A stretch of 47,597 nucleotides of DNA from Clostridiales bacterium (GTDB taxonomy: Bacteria > Bacillota > Clostridia > Lachnospirales > Cellulosilyticaceae), in contig DYCF01000036.1 of the NCBI GenBank assembly GCA_019418225.1, positions 1 through 47,597 of the forward strand, written 5' to 3'. Of the stretch, positions 1 to 8,787 are shown piece after piece. Below the pieces are notes generated by a model. The model searched no databases, was not told the DNA's origin, and saw only the letters and a list, made by a program, of their open reading frames with translations. Position 1 is the stretch's first letter, and each line of letters opens with the position of its first letter. The translations under genes were made by a program, and so were the position numbers.

Positions 1-55
1 TTGGACATTTGTAGATGACTTTTAAGTACAATATCACTTAACTTAATGACATTGC
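1..55. other. Left-edge fragment downstream of argD
   Basis: On the minus strand one frame stays open from just after the argD stop to the window edge (about 18 codons), but it has no visible start codon or ribosome site and I do not recognise the residues. A weak inverted repeat (TTAAGT and ACTTAA) lies here. In many clostridia another arginine gene follows argD, but this fragment is too short to say. Confidence 0.2.
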
Positions 56-1225
56 CTATTGGAGTGCTTCTTTTAAAATGCTTACAGCTTCATCAATTTG
101 CTCTTTTGTAACAATAAGTGGTGGTACAAAACGAATAACATTTTCTCCAGCGCTTACGATGAGCATGCCTTTTTCAATACATTTGCTAATGACTTCTTTA
201 GGTACTTTTGTAATCGCTACGCCTTGCATAAGTCCAATGCCTCTTACATCTGTAATACAGTCAACTTGCTCTTTAAGCTTATTCAGTGATTCTGTTAAAT
301 AGGCACCTACTTCTTGAACATGTTGTAATAAACCATTATTAACCAGTTCATCTATTACAACACATACCCCACTTGTTACAAGTGGATTGCCACCAAACGT
401 AGACGCATGGTCACCAGGTACAAATACAGCCACTTCTTCTTTGCACATCATTGCCCCAATAGGTACGCCGCCACCTAAGCCTTTTGCCATGGATACGACA
501 TCTGGGTGGATTCCAAAGTTTTCATAAGCAAAAAGTTTACCTGTACGTCCAATGCCTGTTTGTACTTCATCAATCATGAATAAGGCATCATACTTATGAC
601 ATAACTCCTGAACTTGTTTCAAATACTCTGCCTGTGCTGGAATAATACCACTTTCACCTTGAATAACTTCAAGTAATACCCCACATGTATTTTTATTAAT
701 GATTTCTTTTAAACTTTCAATATTATTGTATTCTGCATATTGTGTGCCTGGCATAAGTGGCAAGAAATTCTTTTGATATTTCATTTGCCCTGTTGCTGTC
801 AATGCCCCACATGTTCTGCCGTGGAATGATTGTTTCATCGAAATAAGTTCTATCTTATTCTCATTTTTCATCTTGCCATATTTTTTAGCAAGTTTAATAG
901 CTGCTTCATTGGCTTCTGCCCCACTATTACAGAAGAACACACGATCAAATTCAGAATTTGTAACAAGTGCTTTAGCTGCACTTACAAGTGGTTCAGTGTA
1001 ATAGTAATTTGAAATGTGCATAAGCTTATCAACTTGATTTTTAAGTGCCTGTGATAACTTTTTATGCCCATACCCTAAAGCATTTACTGCAATCCCTGCG
1101 CACATATCTAAATATTTTTTACCATTTTCATCATATACATAAACGCCTTCTCCATGTGTAATCACAATCGGATAACGGCCATAAGTATTCATAATATATT
1201 TGCTGCCTTCTTCTACAATTGACAT
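56..1225 (-). CDS. argD: Acetylornithine aminotransferase (PLP, class III)
   Basis: Converts N-acetylglutamate semialdehyde to N2-acetylornithine in the cytoplasm, using pyridoxal phosphate and glutamate. The 389 residues match the usual family length. Class III aminotransferase marks are visible: NSGAEANEAAIK in the first third, DEVQTGIGRTG, and the PLP-lysine segment MAKGLGGGVPIGA. The start is an ATG seven bases after GGAGG. It is the last gene seen in the leftward argJ-argB-argD unit and its start overlaps the end of argB by 13 bases, so it is probably translationally coupled and controlled by the ARG boxes upstream of argJ. Succinyl-ornithine activity cannot be excluded, but the argB/argJ context supports ArgD. 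Confidence 0.95.
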   Translation of the reverse strand: MSIVEEGSKYIMNTYGRYPIVITHGEGVYVYDENGKKYLDMCAGIAVNALGYGHKKLSQALKNQVDKLMHISNYYYTEPLVSAAKALVTNSEFDRVFFCNSGAEANEAAIKLAKKYGKMKNENKIELISMKQSFHGRTCGALTATGQMKYQKNFLPLMPGTQYAEYNNIESLKEIINKNTCGVLLEVIQGESGIIPAQAEYLKQVQELCHKYDALFMIDEVQTGIGRTGKLFAYENFGIHPDVVSMAKGLGGGVPIGAMMCKEEVAVFVPGDHASTFGGNPLVTSGVCVVIDELVNNGLLQHVQEVGAYLTESLNKLKEQVDCITDVRGIGLMQGVAITKVPKEVISKCIEKGMLIVSAGENVIRFVPPLIVTKEQIDEAVSILKEALQ

Positions 1226-2100
1226 TCTTCTTCCTCCTTTTTATATAACATGGTGCCAATACCGTTTGGTGTATAAATTTCTAGGATTAAAGCATGTTTT
1301 TTACGCCCATCTAATATATGGACCATTGAAACACCTTTTTCAATAGCTTCCATACAACATTCCACCTTAGGAATCATCCCACCTGCTATTGTGCCATCTG
1401 CTAAATATTGTTTTGCCTGTTTATCACTTAAGAATGAAATCAGTGATAACGCATCATCTTTATCTTTAAGTACACCTTCAACATCTGTTAAAAAGACTAA
1501 CTTTTCTGCATTAAGCGCACTTGCGATTGCTACTGCTGCATAATCTGCATTAATGTTATACGTATTGCCTTCATCATCTGCCCCTATTGGTGCAATAATT
1601 GGAATGAAATCATTATCAATAAGTGAATTCAGCAACCTTGTATTAACCTTTACAATTTCCCCTACATACCCTAAATCTACACCATCTTTTTCGATTTTCT
1701 TAGCTCTTAACATCTTGCCATCTTTACCACAAAGTCCTACAGGACAGCCGCCTTGCTCTGCAATCATTTCAACAATTTGTTTATTTACTTTTCCTGCTAA
1801 AACCATTTCTACAACTTCCATTGTCTCTTTGGTTGTCACACGAAGACCATTAATAAATTTAGACTGAATATCAAGCCTACTCAGCATACTATTAATTTCA
1901 GGTCCACCACCATGAACAATAATAGGTTTAAGTCCTACTAATTTTAGAAGCACAATATCCTGTACGATTGTCTTATTAATTTCTGGATCTAACATAGCAC
2001 TTCCGCCATATTTAATGACAACTGTATTTCCATTAAATTCTCGAATATAAGGTAGTGCATCTATAAGCACCTTTGCCTTTTCTAAACCATCATCTTTCAC
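1213..2100 (-). CDS. argB: Acetylglutamate kinase
   Basis: Phosphorylates N-acetylglutamate, the second step of arginine synthesis. The amino-acid-kinase fold is shown by VVIKYGGSAM near the N-terminus, the substrate loop VHGGGPEIN, and AGGMIPKVECC in the C-terminal half. I place the start at a GTG (2100) because AGGGGG lies nine bases before it; an in-frame ATG at 2118 would put this purine tract inside the gene and has no good site of its own, but it remains possible and gives 301 residues. The gene lies 53 bases after argJ and overlaps argD. The N-terminal extension before the kinase core (roughly 25 residues, LEKAKVLIDALPYI) is typical of arginine-inhibited, hexameric-type enzymes; that regulatory point is inference. 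Confidence 0.94.
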   Translation of the reverse strand: MKDDGLEKAKVLIDALPYIREFNGNTVVIKYGGSAMLDPEINKTIVQDIVLLKLVGLKPIIVHGGGPEINSMLSRLDIQSKFINGLRVTTKETMEVVEMVLAGKVNKQIVEMIAEQGGCPVGLCGKDGKMLRAKKIEKDGVDLGYVGEIVKVNTRLLNSLIDNDFIPIIAPIGADDEGNTYNINADYAAVAIASALNAEKLVFLTDVEGVLKDKDDALSLISFLSDKQAKQYLADGTIAGGMIPKVECCMEAIEKGVSMVHILDGRKKHALILEIYTPNGIGTMLYKKEEEECQL

Positions 2101-2153
2101 TGCTAAAAACCCCCTCATATTTTTTGCTCTATTTTCCTTAAGTCCACTTCTAA

Positions 2154-3374
2154 TTAGCTTCTATAATCCCCATTGATTTTTACATAATCATAACTAAGGT
2201 CACAGCCCCATGCTGTTACACTGGCATCCCCTTCACCCATTGTAATTGTGATTTTAATTTCTTTTTCCTGAAGTACTGTTTTAGCTTTTTCTTCACTGAA
2301 TTTCACTGGTAAACCTTCTTTTAGAAGACAAACATGACCTGCAATGCTCTCAAAGCTAATATCTACTTTGTTAGGATCAAATGGTACACCTGAATATCCC
2401 ATGGCACAGAAAACTCTTCCCCAGTTGGCATCTTCACCAAAAAATGCTGTTTTTACAAGATTAGAAGTTAAAATGCTTTTAGCAATTGTTTTCCCTTCTT
2501 CAAAGCTTTTAGCCCCTTTTAAATTAACTTCCAGAAGTTTGGTTGCACCTTCACCGTCTTTTGCAATAGATACAGCAATATATTTACATACTTCAAAGAG
2601 GCAGTTACAGAATTTGTCAAATGCTTCTCCTTCACAGTCAATGACCGCATTGCCCGCTAAACCATTTGCAAGTACTAATACACTATCATTTGTACTTGTA
2701 TCCCCATCTACTGTAATCATATTAAATGATGTATCAATACATTTTTTAAGTGCTTTTTGTAGCATTTCTTGGGTAATGTTTACATCTGTTGTCACAAAGC
2801 CAAGCATTGTTGCCATATTAGGATGAATCATGCCTGAACCTTTGCCCATACCACCAACTGTAAATGTAACACCATTTATTTCTTCTTCTACTGCAATTGT
2901 CTTTTTAATTAAATCTGTTGTTAAGATAGCTGTTGCTGCTTCTTCTCCGCCTTCAAAACTAGCTTCTAGATTTTGAGCTACCGTTGGAATTCCCACTCTT
3001 AATACATCCATAGGTAAATTTACACCTATAACCCCTGTAGAACAAACAAGTACTTCTTCTTTTTGAACACCTAGTGTCTCACTTAAAATTTGTGCCATTT
3101 CTTCCGTATCTTTAACACCTTGCTCGCCTGTTGCTGCATTGGCATTCCCGCTATTTACTACAATTGCATGCACTTTATTATGTTTTTCTAAAACTGCTTT
3201 ATCCCAAAGTACTGGTGCAGCCTTTACCACATTTTGTGTAAAAGCACCTGCAAAAGTACATGGTGTTTCACTATATACGATTGCTAAGTCTTTTTTCTTT
3301 ACTTTAAGCCCGATATGGCCGCCTGCTCCTTTATATCCTTTTGCTGCTGTAACGCCACCTTGTATTAGTTTCAT
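2154..3374 (-). CDS. argJ: Bifunctional ornithine acetyltransferase / N-acetylglutamate synthase
   Basis: Transfers the acetyl group from N-acetylornithine back to glutamate, and in bifunctional members also makes N-acetylglutamate from acetyl-CoA. The precursor self-cleaves before a threonine: the motif NMATMLGF is present, with A188-T189 as the predicted cleavage site, preceded by the GMGKGSGMIHP loop. At 406 residues the gene is full length. GGAGGG lies six bases before the ATG. It is the first gene of the unit; argC, which often precedes it, is not here. A promoter and ARG-type operators lie directly upstream, so arginine-dependent repression is expected. Confidence 0.95.
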   Translation of the reverse strand: MKLIQGGVTAAKGYKGAGGHIGLKVKKKDLAIVYSETPCTFAGAFTQNVVKAAPVLWDKAVLEKHNKVHAIVVNSGNANAATGEQGVKDTEEMAQILSETLGVQKEEVLVCSTGVIGVNLPMDVLRVGIPTVAQNLEASFEGGEEAATAILTTDLIKKTIAVEEEINGVTFTVGGMGKGSGMIHPNMATMLGFVTTDVNITQEMLQKALKKCIDTSFNMITVDGDTSTNDSVLVLANGLAGNAVIDCEGEAFDKFCNCLFEVCKYIAVSIAKDGEGATKLLEVNLKGAKSFEEGKTIAKSILTSNLVKTAFFGEDANWGRVFCAMGYSGVPFDPNKVDISFESIAGHVCLLKEGLPVKFSEEKAKTVLQEKEIKITITMGEGDASVTAWGCDLSYDYVKINGDYRS

Positions 3375-3441
3375 GCTTATCCCTCCAAGAATCCAATTTC
3401 TATTTTAATTTAATTTTCAATCTAATTTATATATGTTTATA

Positions 3442-3513
3442 ATTATATGATATTTTTATTTTTTTGCAATACCTTTTTCAGAATTTTTATTAATAAATTT
3501 GCATTTTTATTCA
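3442..3513 (-). promoter_or_regulatory. argJ promoter with two ARG-type operator boxes
   Basis: Reading leftward, TTGCAA (3469-3464) and TATAAT (3447-3442) are separated by 16 bases and form a good housekeeping promoter. Just upstream, at 3513-3499, the minus strand reads TGAATAAAAATGCAA, which matches the core of the Bacillus AhrC box (CATGAATAAAAATKCAAK) at every position. A weaker second copy, AATAAAAATTC, follows at about 3491-3481. Tandem ARG boxes are the normal arrangement for ArgR/AhrC repression; no argR gene lies in this window. Confidence 0.72.
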
Positions 3514-3562
3514 ATCTTTATACATTCCAATTTCTGGTCAATACTCTTGTAAACATAACAAA

Positions 3563-3603
3563 AAGGATAGACACAAGCTTTTTAAAGCTTATTATCTATC
3601 CTT
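3563..3603 (-). terminator. Intrinsic terminator of the phosphoesterase gene
   Basis: Nested stem on the minus strand: AAGGATAG pairs with CTATCCTT, with an inner AAGCTTT/AAAGCTT helix, followed leftward by TTTTTG. It separates the phosphoesterase transcript from the arg promoter. Confidence 0.75.
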
Positions 3604-3649
3604 CTGCATTTTCATTTTATGCATTTCAACCCCATTACTACTATTTATA

Positions 3650-4522
3650 TTAATTCAAGGTAATTACTGTTAATTCTGGTACACATGCAAATCTAAAACG
3701 TTGCTGACTTGTGCCAATTCCTACATTGACATAAAGCTTCATACGTGGATTATCTGTCATCTCATACATGCCCTTGATATATTTATGTCCCTTAGGTGGG
3801 GTTAAGATAGCCCCTTTAAAAGGCACTCTTACCTGTCCACCGTGGCTATGCCCTGATAACTGTAAATCTACTGGATACTTAGCTACTTCATCTGCTAAAT
3901 CTGGCTCATGACATAATACAATATTAAAATCCTTACTTTTTATGCCGGCCATAGCCTCTTGTAAATCTACCTTTCCCCATACAGCATCATCAAGTCCTAT
4001 GATGTTAATGGCCGCGCCACTTGCTAAAGTAACCGCACTGCTTTCATTGATTAATAACTTAAAGCCACTATTCTTCATAATCTTACTATAGTTTTTAAAA
4101 CCATTTCCGCCATAATCATGATTCCCAGCCACAGCATATTTTCCAAATGTGGCTTTAAGCTCACTTAATATGGCTATCGTCTCATCAACCTGCTTGAAAC
4201 TTTTATTATTGTCTATTAAATCACCTGTAAATACAATGAGGTCTGGATTTAATGCATTAATTTTTTTCACAACACGTGCTAAATGGTCCATATCATAATC
4301 AGGACCTACATGTAAGTCACTACATTGTACAATCTTCAAGGAATCACCTAGTTGCAAGCTTTGGGCTGTCACATTTACTTCATTGATAGTTAAAAGTTCT
4401 GGCTCAATATATCTCGCATAAACAAAAACACATATACCTACTATAATACAAAATGTCATTAACTTCACCACGCTTCGCACTATCAAACCAATTTGTTTAA
4501 TAATTGTTTTAATCGCACCCAT
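3650..4522 (-). CDS. Membrane-anchored calcineurin-like metallophosphoesterase (YkuE-like)
   Basis: Two-metal phosphoesterase fold. All signature blocks are present in order: SDLHVG, FTGDLIDN, AGNHDYGG, LCHEPD and LSGHSHGGQ. One hydrophobic segment near residues 15-38 should anchor the N-terminus in the membrane with the catalytic domain outside. At 290 residues it resembles YkuE/UDP-diacylglucosamine-hydrolase-like proteins, but the true substrate is unknown. The start has AGGAG five bases before ATG. It lies 24 bases after recX and may be cotranscribed with it; a terminator follows. Confidence 0.85.
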   Translation of the reverse strand: MGAIKTIIKQIGLIVRSVVKLMTFCIIVGICVFVYARYIEPELLTINEVNVTAQSLQLGDSLKIVQCSDLHVGPDYDMDHLARVVKKINALNPDLIVFTGDLIDNNKSFKQVDETIAILSELKATFGKYAVAGNHDYGGNGFKNYSKIMKNSGFKLLINESSAVTLASGAAINIIGLDDAVWGKVDLQEAMAGIKSKDFNIVLCHEPDLADEVAKYPVDLQLSGHSHGGQVRVPFKGAILTPPKGHKYIKGMYEMTDNPRMKLYVNVGIGTSQQRFRFACVPELTVITLN

Positions 4523-4546
4523 TCATACTCCTTTTTTACCTTTATC

Positions 4547-5188
4547 TCATTCTATCTCTTCTTCCATTAGTCCTTCTAATACCTTACGAATAATCTCACT
4601 ATTAAAACCTCTTTGGGCTAGAAAACCATACATCTTTCCTTTAAATGTATATTTATCTTCACTCTTGCGTTTGTAATAATCATATTTTTTTATTGCTAAA
4701 GCCCTACAGTTTTCATAAGCTTCCTCATTGTCATACCCCTCTTCAAGGGCTGTTTTAATAGTCTCGCCATCCACGCCTTTCATCTTTAATGCCTGTGCAA
4801 TATAACGTGGCCCTTTTTTAGAAAATCTCTTTTTGTCACTTATAAAAGCCGCTGTTAACTTCTCATCATCAATATACTTATACTTCTTAAGCTTCTCCAC
4901 TGTAAAATCAATGGCTTCCTCTGTATACTCTTTTTGTCTTAACTTATCTCTAAGTGCCTTTTCAAAATAATTACGTCCACCTAAAAGATAAACCGCATAA
5001 GAAAAACATTTATTTTTATTTTCTTCTTCTGCTAGTATCTCTAATGTAGCTTCATCTAGCTGCATACCCTTTTTTAAATTTAGCTTAATGAGTGTATCTT
5101 CACTTACGCCGCAAAAAAACTCCTCATCTAAAAAGAGATTATAACGTTCGCCGCTTTGTTGTACAGTAATCTTGGTTATTGTCTTCAT
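4547..5188 (-). CDS. recX: Regulatory protein RecX
   Basis: RecX binds RecA filaments and limits recombinase activity. The protein of 213 residues has the three-helix repeats of the family: ALRDKLRQKEYTEEAIDFTV, then KKRFSKKGPRYIAQALKMKG, and the C-terminal KMYGFLAQRGFNSEIIRKVL. GGAGG precedes the ATG. recA is not adjacent. The intergenic space upstream (5189-5556) is filled by palindromic and tandem repeats. Confidence 0.88.
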   Translation of the reverse strand: MKTITKITVQQSGERYNLFLDEEFFCGVSEDTLIKLNLKKGMQLDEATLEILAEEENKNKCFSYAVYLLGGRNYFEKALRDKLRQKEYTEEAIDFTVEKLKKYKYIDDEKLTAAFISDKKRFSKKGPRYIAQALKMKGVDGETIKTALEEGYDNEEAYENCRALAIKKYDYYKRKSEDKYTFKGKMYGFLAQRGFNSEIIRKVLEGLMEEEIE

Positions 5189-5227
5189 CTCTTAACCTCC
5201 TTTTATATGAGTTTCATTATAACATAT

Positions 5228-5350
5228 TATAGATTTCATATTTATATAGATTTCACATTTATATAGATTTCACATTTATATAGATTTCACATTTATATAG
5301 ATTTCATATTTATATAGATTTCACATTTTTATAGATTTCATATTTATATA
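5228..5350. repeat. Tandem array, 7 copies of a 17-bp unit
   Basis: Seven head-to-tail copies of TATAGATTTCAYATTTA (Y is C or T), differing only by C/T at one position and a final T in copy six, then a partial TATA. The unit is the left terminus of the longer palindromic repeat that starts inside copy seven (5330). No spacer occurs between units, so it is a simple tandem expansion and not a CRISPR. Confidence 0.93.
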
Positions 5351-5482
5351 TTTTAGTTATTATAGTTTTTAGTCATGTAAAATCATTGAGAGAAAACTAT
5401 TTACGTACATGTATATTTCAAGTTTTTAGTTGATTTCTCTATAAATTTTAGTTATTCATAGTTTTTAGTCGGTTTCTCTATA
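5330..5482. repeat. Palindromic intergenic repeat, copy 1, plus a deleted partial copy
   Basis: 5330-5443 is a 114-bp unit that begins TATAGATTTC and ends GATTTCTCTATA. It is clearly related to units at 35225-35340 and 35997-36111. A second, internally deleted copy follows at about 5445-5482: it keeps the TTTTAGTTATTCATAG segment and joins it straight to the GTTTCTCTATA end. The remaining sequence up to the next gene (5483-5556) is AT-rich and shows nothing else. Confidence 0.85.
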
Positions 5483-5556
5483 CGTCTTTTATTATTGCCT
5501 TTTTGTGTTTTTTTAAATCTTCCTTCAAAAAATTACACCTATAACTTAGAATCTCT

Positions 5557-6195
5557 TTATTCCTTCGTTACAAGTGTAATTTGGTCTTCTTTTATTTTAT
5601 CTTTATATCCTAATCTTTCTGTAATGAGTGGACTTAACTTAAGGACAATTAATGTTTCTGATGGGACATCTGTAAAATCATAATAGTATTTAATCCCCTC
5701 ATCTGTTTCTTCCCTTTTTACTTTATAAGGTACTGTGCTATAGACCTCTACTAAGTCCTCTAAAGTTGTATGTTCTATGGCCTTATCTAAGCTCCCAAGC
5801 TTTAGGATTTCTTCTGCTAAAATGCTCTCTTCCTTTAGCACTTCTGCTACCATAATACGTATATTTCCAGGCTTTACATACATTTTGCTTGACTTTATTT
5901 CAGTGCCATTTGCATTAATAATATACTGCCATTGTCGCTGCATGGCATTTTCAAGTTCTTCCTGTGTAAAGCTTTCTTTAATCGTTTTATTATATGCTTC
6001 ATTTAACTGATTGGTTATTGTTTCTATATTTGCTTCTATAAGTCTTTCTATCTCCTCTGTCTTTTCTTGTGCCTTGCTTTCTTGTCCATATTTTTGAATA
6101 ATTACTTGTCTTGTCAGCCATAGATTTAATAAGGCTGACATCATTAAAATAATGGTACTTAATTTAAGCAGATTCTTATAAGTCTTTTTATGCAT
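5557..6195 (-). CDS. Small membrane-anchored protein of unknown function
   Basis: Not recognised. The 212 residues comprise an N-terminal membrane segment (about residues 9-30, LLKLSTIILMMSALLNLWL), a Glu/Lys/Gln-rich probable coiled coil (about 38-90), and a mixed region ending in a short domain that includes YYYDFTDVPSETLIVLKLSP. The ATG directly follows the TAG stop of the preceding gene, so the two are tightly coupled and probably work together outside the membrane. It is the last gene of the operon that begins at 9495. Confidence 0.72.
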   Translation of the reverse strand: MHKKTYKNLLKLSTIILMMSALLNLWLTRQVIIQKYGQESKAQEKTEEIERLIEANIETITNQLNEAYNKTIKESFTQEELENAMQRQWQYIINANGTEIKSSKMYVKPGNIRIMVAEVLKEESILAEEILKLGSLDKAIEHTTLEDLVEVYSTVPYKVKREETDEGIKYYYDFTDVPSETLIVLKLSPLITERLGYKDKIKEDQITLVTKE

Positions 6196-7782
6196 CTATT
6201 TAATATTCACCTCTATGTTTTTCGTTGCCCTTCTCAGTACCACATTACTTTCATTAAGTTCTGTTACAATAATGCTTAGTGTAGCTGATTTATTCTTTGT
6301 ATAAGATTTTCCACCACCCGTTTTAGGATAATATACAAAACTATTGCCTATTTTATCATCCTGACTTGTGTAAACAGGTTCTAAACTTATATTTTGACCA
6401 TCTTGTATGATATAAGCTGTATACTGCAATTTTTCTGCTTTTTCATTAGCGCCTACATTAATCGTAATATAATTATTGCTATTAACATACATGGTACCAA
6501 CTTGATCCTCTTTAGCAATAACCTGTGTTGGCAATAACGCATTATTTTCATCTTTATAATAATCATCTAATAAAGCAGATTGTATTTTTACATTTTTAAT
6601 CTCAATATCACCATATTCCCTATCACCTTTTACCACGGTCTTTTCTGCTACTGCTTCATACGCATTAGGTAAAAGTAATCTGTTATCTTGAATCTCTGTT
6701 CCCGAATTGTTTTTATGTTTTACTTTAACTGTAATGGTATAATTCCAGCCCATGTTAGGTAATGTAATCTCATTGCTTTCTGTATAACCATTTAATTTAC
6801 CCACAATATTAGTCGTACCCACTGTATCATCTACAGAAAATGCGTAAACCAAATCACACGCCTCAGGCTCTTTTGACTTATCATGCTCACATCTTGCATG
6901 AACAATAAAATGGTCTCCAACTATACCTTGTTCATTTTTTTCAGTTACCATTTCAATATCATCTATTACAACTTTATGACCATCCGTAGCTTCTTTCTTA
7001 TAAGTCAGTGACTTCGTATCTTCAGCATCTACAGAGTATAAATCCTTTAACATAGCTGTTACTGTATAGGTCCCACGGTCCAGTAAGAAGTCTTTCCCTT
7101 CTACAATTGATGTTGTTGCTATATTTTTATCCTCAGCCTTTGTCCCGTATTCTTTAATGGTCTTTGTCCAAATCCCCGCTTCTCCTATCGTAAATTGTGT
7201 TGTGGGTAATGCTTCATTTTCTTTGCTGCCCGTAGGGATATTAAAAATACTTGTATTAAAGCTTACATTATTTTGGGTATCAACACTATACTCTAGTGGT
7301 GTTAATTCATAGATATCTTCACGATTTTCACTCGCCACATTAATGCGTCTTGTTACACGCTCATTGCCTTCTCTATCAAAAAGTACCATTTCAAACACAC
7401 CAGCACGTTCTGGTGTCCACATATATTCGCCATAGTCGCCTGACTCTAACGTTGCACCATACCCATTAAGCCCGCGTACTTTCATAGTATCACCAGCGTA
7501 CGTGCTATTGACTGTAAAAATAACTTTCTTCCCTACCTTTGCTGCAATAGGTGCTTCTGTAATAACCCCCAAATCTGTATCTGCGGTGATTGTAACTTCA
7601 TCCACATCATCTTCTGATAAAACTGACTTCTTCTCTGCATCAAGATTATCCTTTTCATCTTCTATATAGCTTGCGACATCTTGTGTCTCAGTTCCTCTAT
7701 TGGCTGCCAGCAATAGTACCGTTCCTAAATTAAGCACTAGTAATACGGTAATTGCTGGCTTAAATATCTTATTATATTTCAC
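6196..7782 (-). CDS. Large exported protein with Ig-like segments, unknown function
   Basis: Not recognised at family level. The start is a GTG with GGAGG seven bases upstream. An N-terminal hydrophobic segment (about residues 9-26) acts as signal or anchor, and an acidic stretch follows. Residues about 75-160 look like an Ig/Y_Y_Y-type beta domain (KVGKKVIFTVNSTYAGDTM, then GVFEMVLFDREGNERVTRRI). More beta-rich repeats of the KYTVTAML type extend to the C-terminus, which is free of a sortase motif. The gene stands between a CpsD-like ATPase gene and the small membrane protein gene, with which it shares a stop/start junction. An extracellular partner of the Wzz-like pair is plausible but is inference. 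Confidence 0.68.
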   Translation of the reverse strand: MKYNKIFKPAITVLLVLNLGTVLLLAANRGTETQDVASYIEDEKDNLDAEKKSVLSEDDVDEVTITADTDLGVITEAPIAAKVGKKVIFTVNSTYAGDTMKVRGLNGYGATLESGDYGEYMWTPERAGVFEMVLFDREGNERVTRRINVASENREDIYELTPLEYSVDTQNNVSFNTSIFNIPTGSKENEALPTTQFTIGEAGIWTKTIKEYGTKAEDKNIATTSIVEGKDFLLDRGTYTVTAMLKDLYSVDAEDTKSLTYKKEATDGHKVVIDDIEMVTEKNEQGIVGDHFIVHARCEHDKSKEPEACDLVYAFSVDDTVGTTNIVGKLNGYTESNEITLPNMGWNYTITVKVKHKNNSGTEIQDNRLLLPNAYEAVAEKTVVKGDREYGDIEIKNVKIQSALLDDYYKDENNALLPTQVIAKEDQVGTMYVNSNNYITINVGANEKAEKLQYTAYIIQDGQNISLEPVYTSQDDKIGNSFVYYPKTGGGKSYTKNKSATLSIIVTELNESNVVLRRATKNIEVNIK

Positions 7783-7793
7783 CTTAATTCCTC

Positions 7794-7841
7794 CTCTAGT
7801 TTTGCTTTTTATTTATTCTCTAGTTTTGCTTTTTATTTATC
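7794..7841. repeat. 24-bp direct duplication at a gene junction
   Basis: Two adjacent copies of a 24-bp unit beginning CTCTAGTTTTGC, identical at 23 of 24 positions. The right copy holds the stop codon and last codons of the CpsD-like gene; the left copy lies in the spacer before the exported-protein gene. A recent slippage duplication that lengthened the spacer is likely. Confidence 0.8.
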
Positions 7842-8759
7842 CTCAGGATTATTGAAAATTACACCTATACTTTTACTTGATATTTGATTCATTTTTTCCT
7901 TTAACATATATACCTGTTTTTTTTCTATGGTTCCTGATTTAAGCAATATAAAATAGCCATCACTAGCTTCTAATATACTTTGCGTATAGCTTAAATTCTG
8001 AAAGGATGGGGCTTCAACTAGTACAATTTCAAACTTATCCTTCAAGATATGAAACAAATTTTCTACTTCATCTCGTCGAATATACCCTGAATACTCTCCA
8101 GTAATATTTTGTCTAATAGGGATAAAGTATAAGTTTTCTATAGCTAGATTACTTATGTAAGGAATCACCTCGCTATATGTCATTTTACTTTGTCTCTGTC
8201 TACCTATATCTATAAAGTCCAAAAATCCTCTTATGACTTCTGTTGACTCATTTATTTTCTCTTTACTTAATGTAGGCATCATAATATTGCAATCAATAAT
8301 AAGTGTCTTATAATTTGCCTTTGCCAAGGCTTTACCAACTTCTCTAATTGTATAGGTTTTGCCCTGCTTGTCTAAATAGCTTGTAAAAGCTATGCAATTA
8401 TTCCCAGCCCTTATATGGGCATCAATTGCATTTGTCACCATGCGTATAGCTTCTGAATTATCTGCCTGATTATTTTTCTTATCTTTATTGTTTTTCTTAT
8501 CCTTCTTATCTTTCTTATCTTTCTTATCCTTCTTATCTCTATGTAACTTTTTCTCTTTTGTTCTCTTTCTACCTGTATAATCTGATGCTGCTTTGTCTAT
8601 TGCTATCTTTTCATCATTTACTGCATTTTCATCATTTGCTATACTTTCATCATTTACTATATTTGCTATATTTTTTTCAGACATATTGTTATCAGATGAT
8701 TGATTTTCCCTGTCTATAGTGTTTTCTTCTATATTTTCCTGGTTCTTGTTTTCTTCCAC
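7833..8759 (-). CDS. CpsD/BY-kinase-like ATPase with degenerate Walker motifs
   Basis: Related to bacterial tyrosine kinases of the CpsD/Wzc type. The first half is charged and low in complexity (about residues 1-105, with repeated KDK triplets at 75-96). The P-loop region reads TSYLDKQGKT, where active kinases read TS-x-PGEGKS, so GK(T) survives but the preceding Gly is lost. The A' motif LIIDCN (153-158) replaces LIIDxD, and the Walker B region reads VLVEAPS instead of IIDTPP. The C-terminus has no tyrosine cluster. These changes suggest a nucleotide-binding or scaffold role rather than a kinase. The start is GTG with GAGGG upstream. It directly follows the Wzz-like gene, its natural activator. 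Confidence 0.72.
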   Translation of the reverse strand: MEENKNQENIEENTIDRENQSSDNNMSEKNIANIVNDESIANDENAVNDEKIAIDKAASDYTGRKRTKEKKLHRDKKDKKDKKDKKDKKNNKDKKNNQADNSEAIRMVTNAIDAHIRAGNNCIAFTSYLDKQGKTYTIREVGKALAKANYKTLIIDCNIMMPTLSKEKINESTEVIRGFLDFIDIGRQRQSKMTYSEVIPYISNLAIENLYFIPIRQNITGEYSGYIRRDEVENLFHILKDKFEIVLVEAPSFQNLSYTQSILEASDGYFILLKSGTIEKKQVYMLKEKMNQISSKSIGVIFNNPEDK

Positions 8760-8787
8760 TTTTCATCCCTCATCATCTCTACATTCT

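Noticed and set aside
3447..3653. Plus-strand frame of 68 aa between argJ and the phosphoesterase
   Set aside because: It overlaps the arg promoter and a terminator and has no ribosome site.
5228..5350. Possible CRISPR array
   Set aside because: Units are contiguous 17-mers with no spacers; this is a tandem repeat.
8470..8560. Short DNA repeat rich in CTTATCTTT-type units
   Set aside because: It is the coding sequence of the Lys/Asp-rich N-terminal stretch of the CpsD-like protein, not a separate element.
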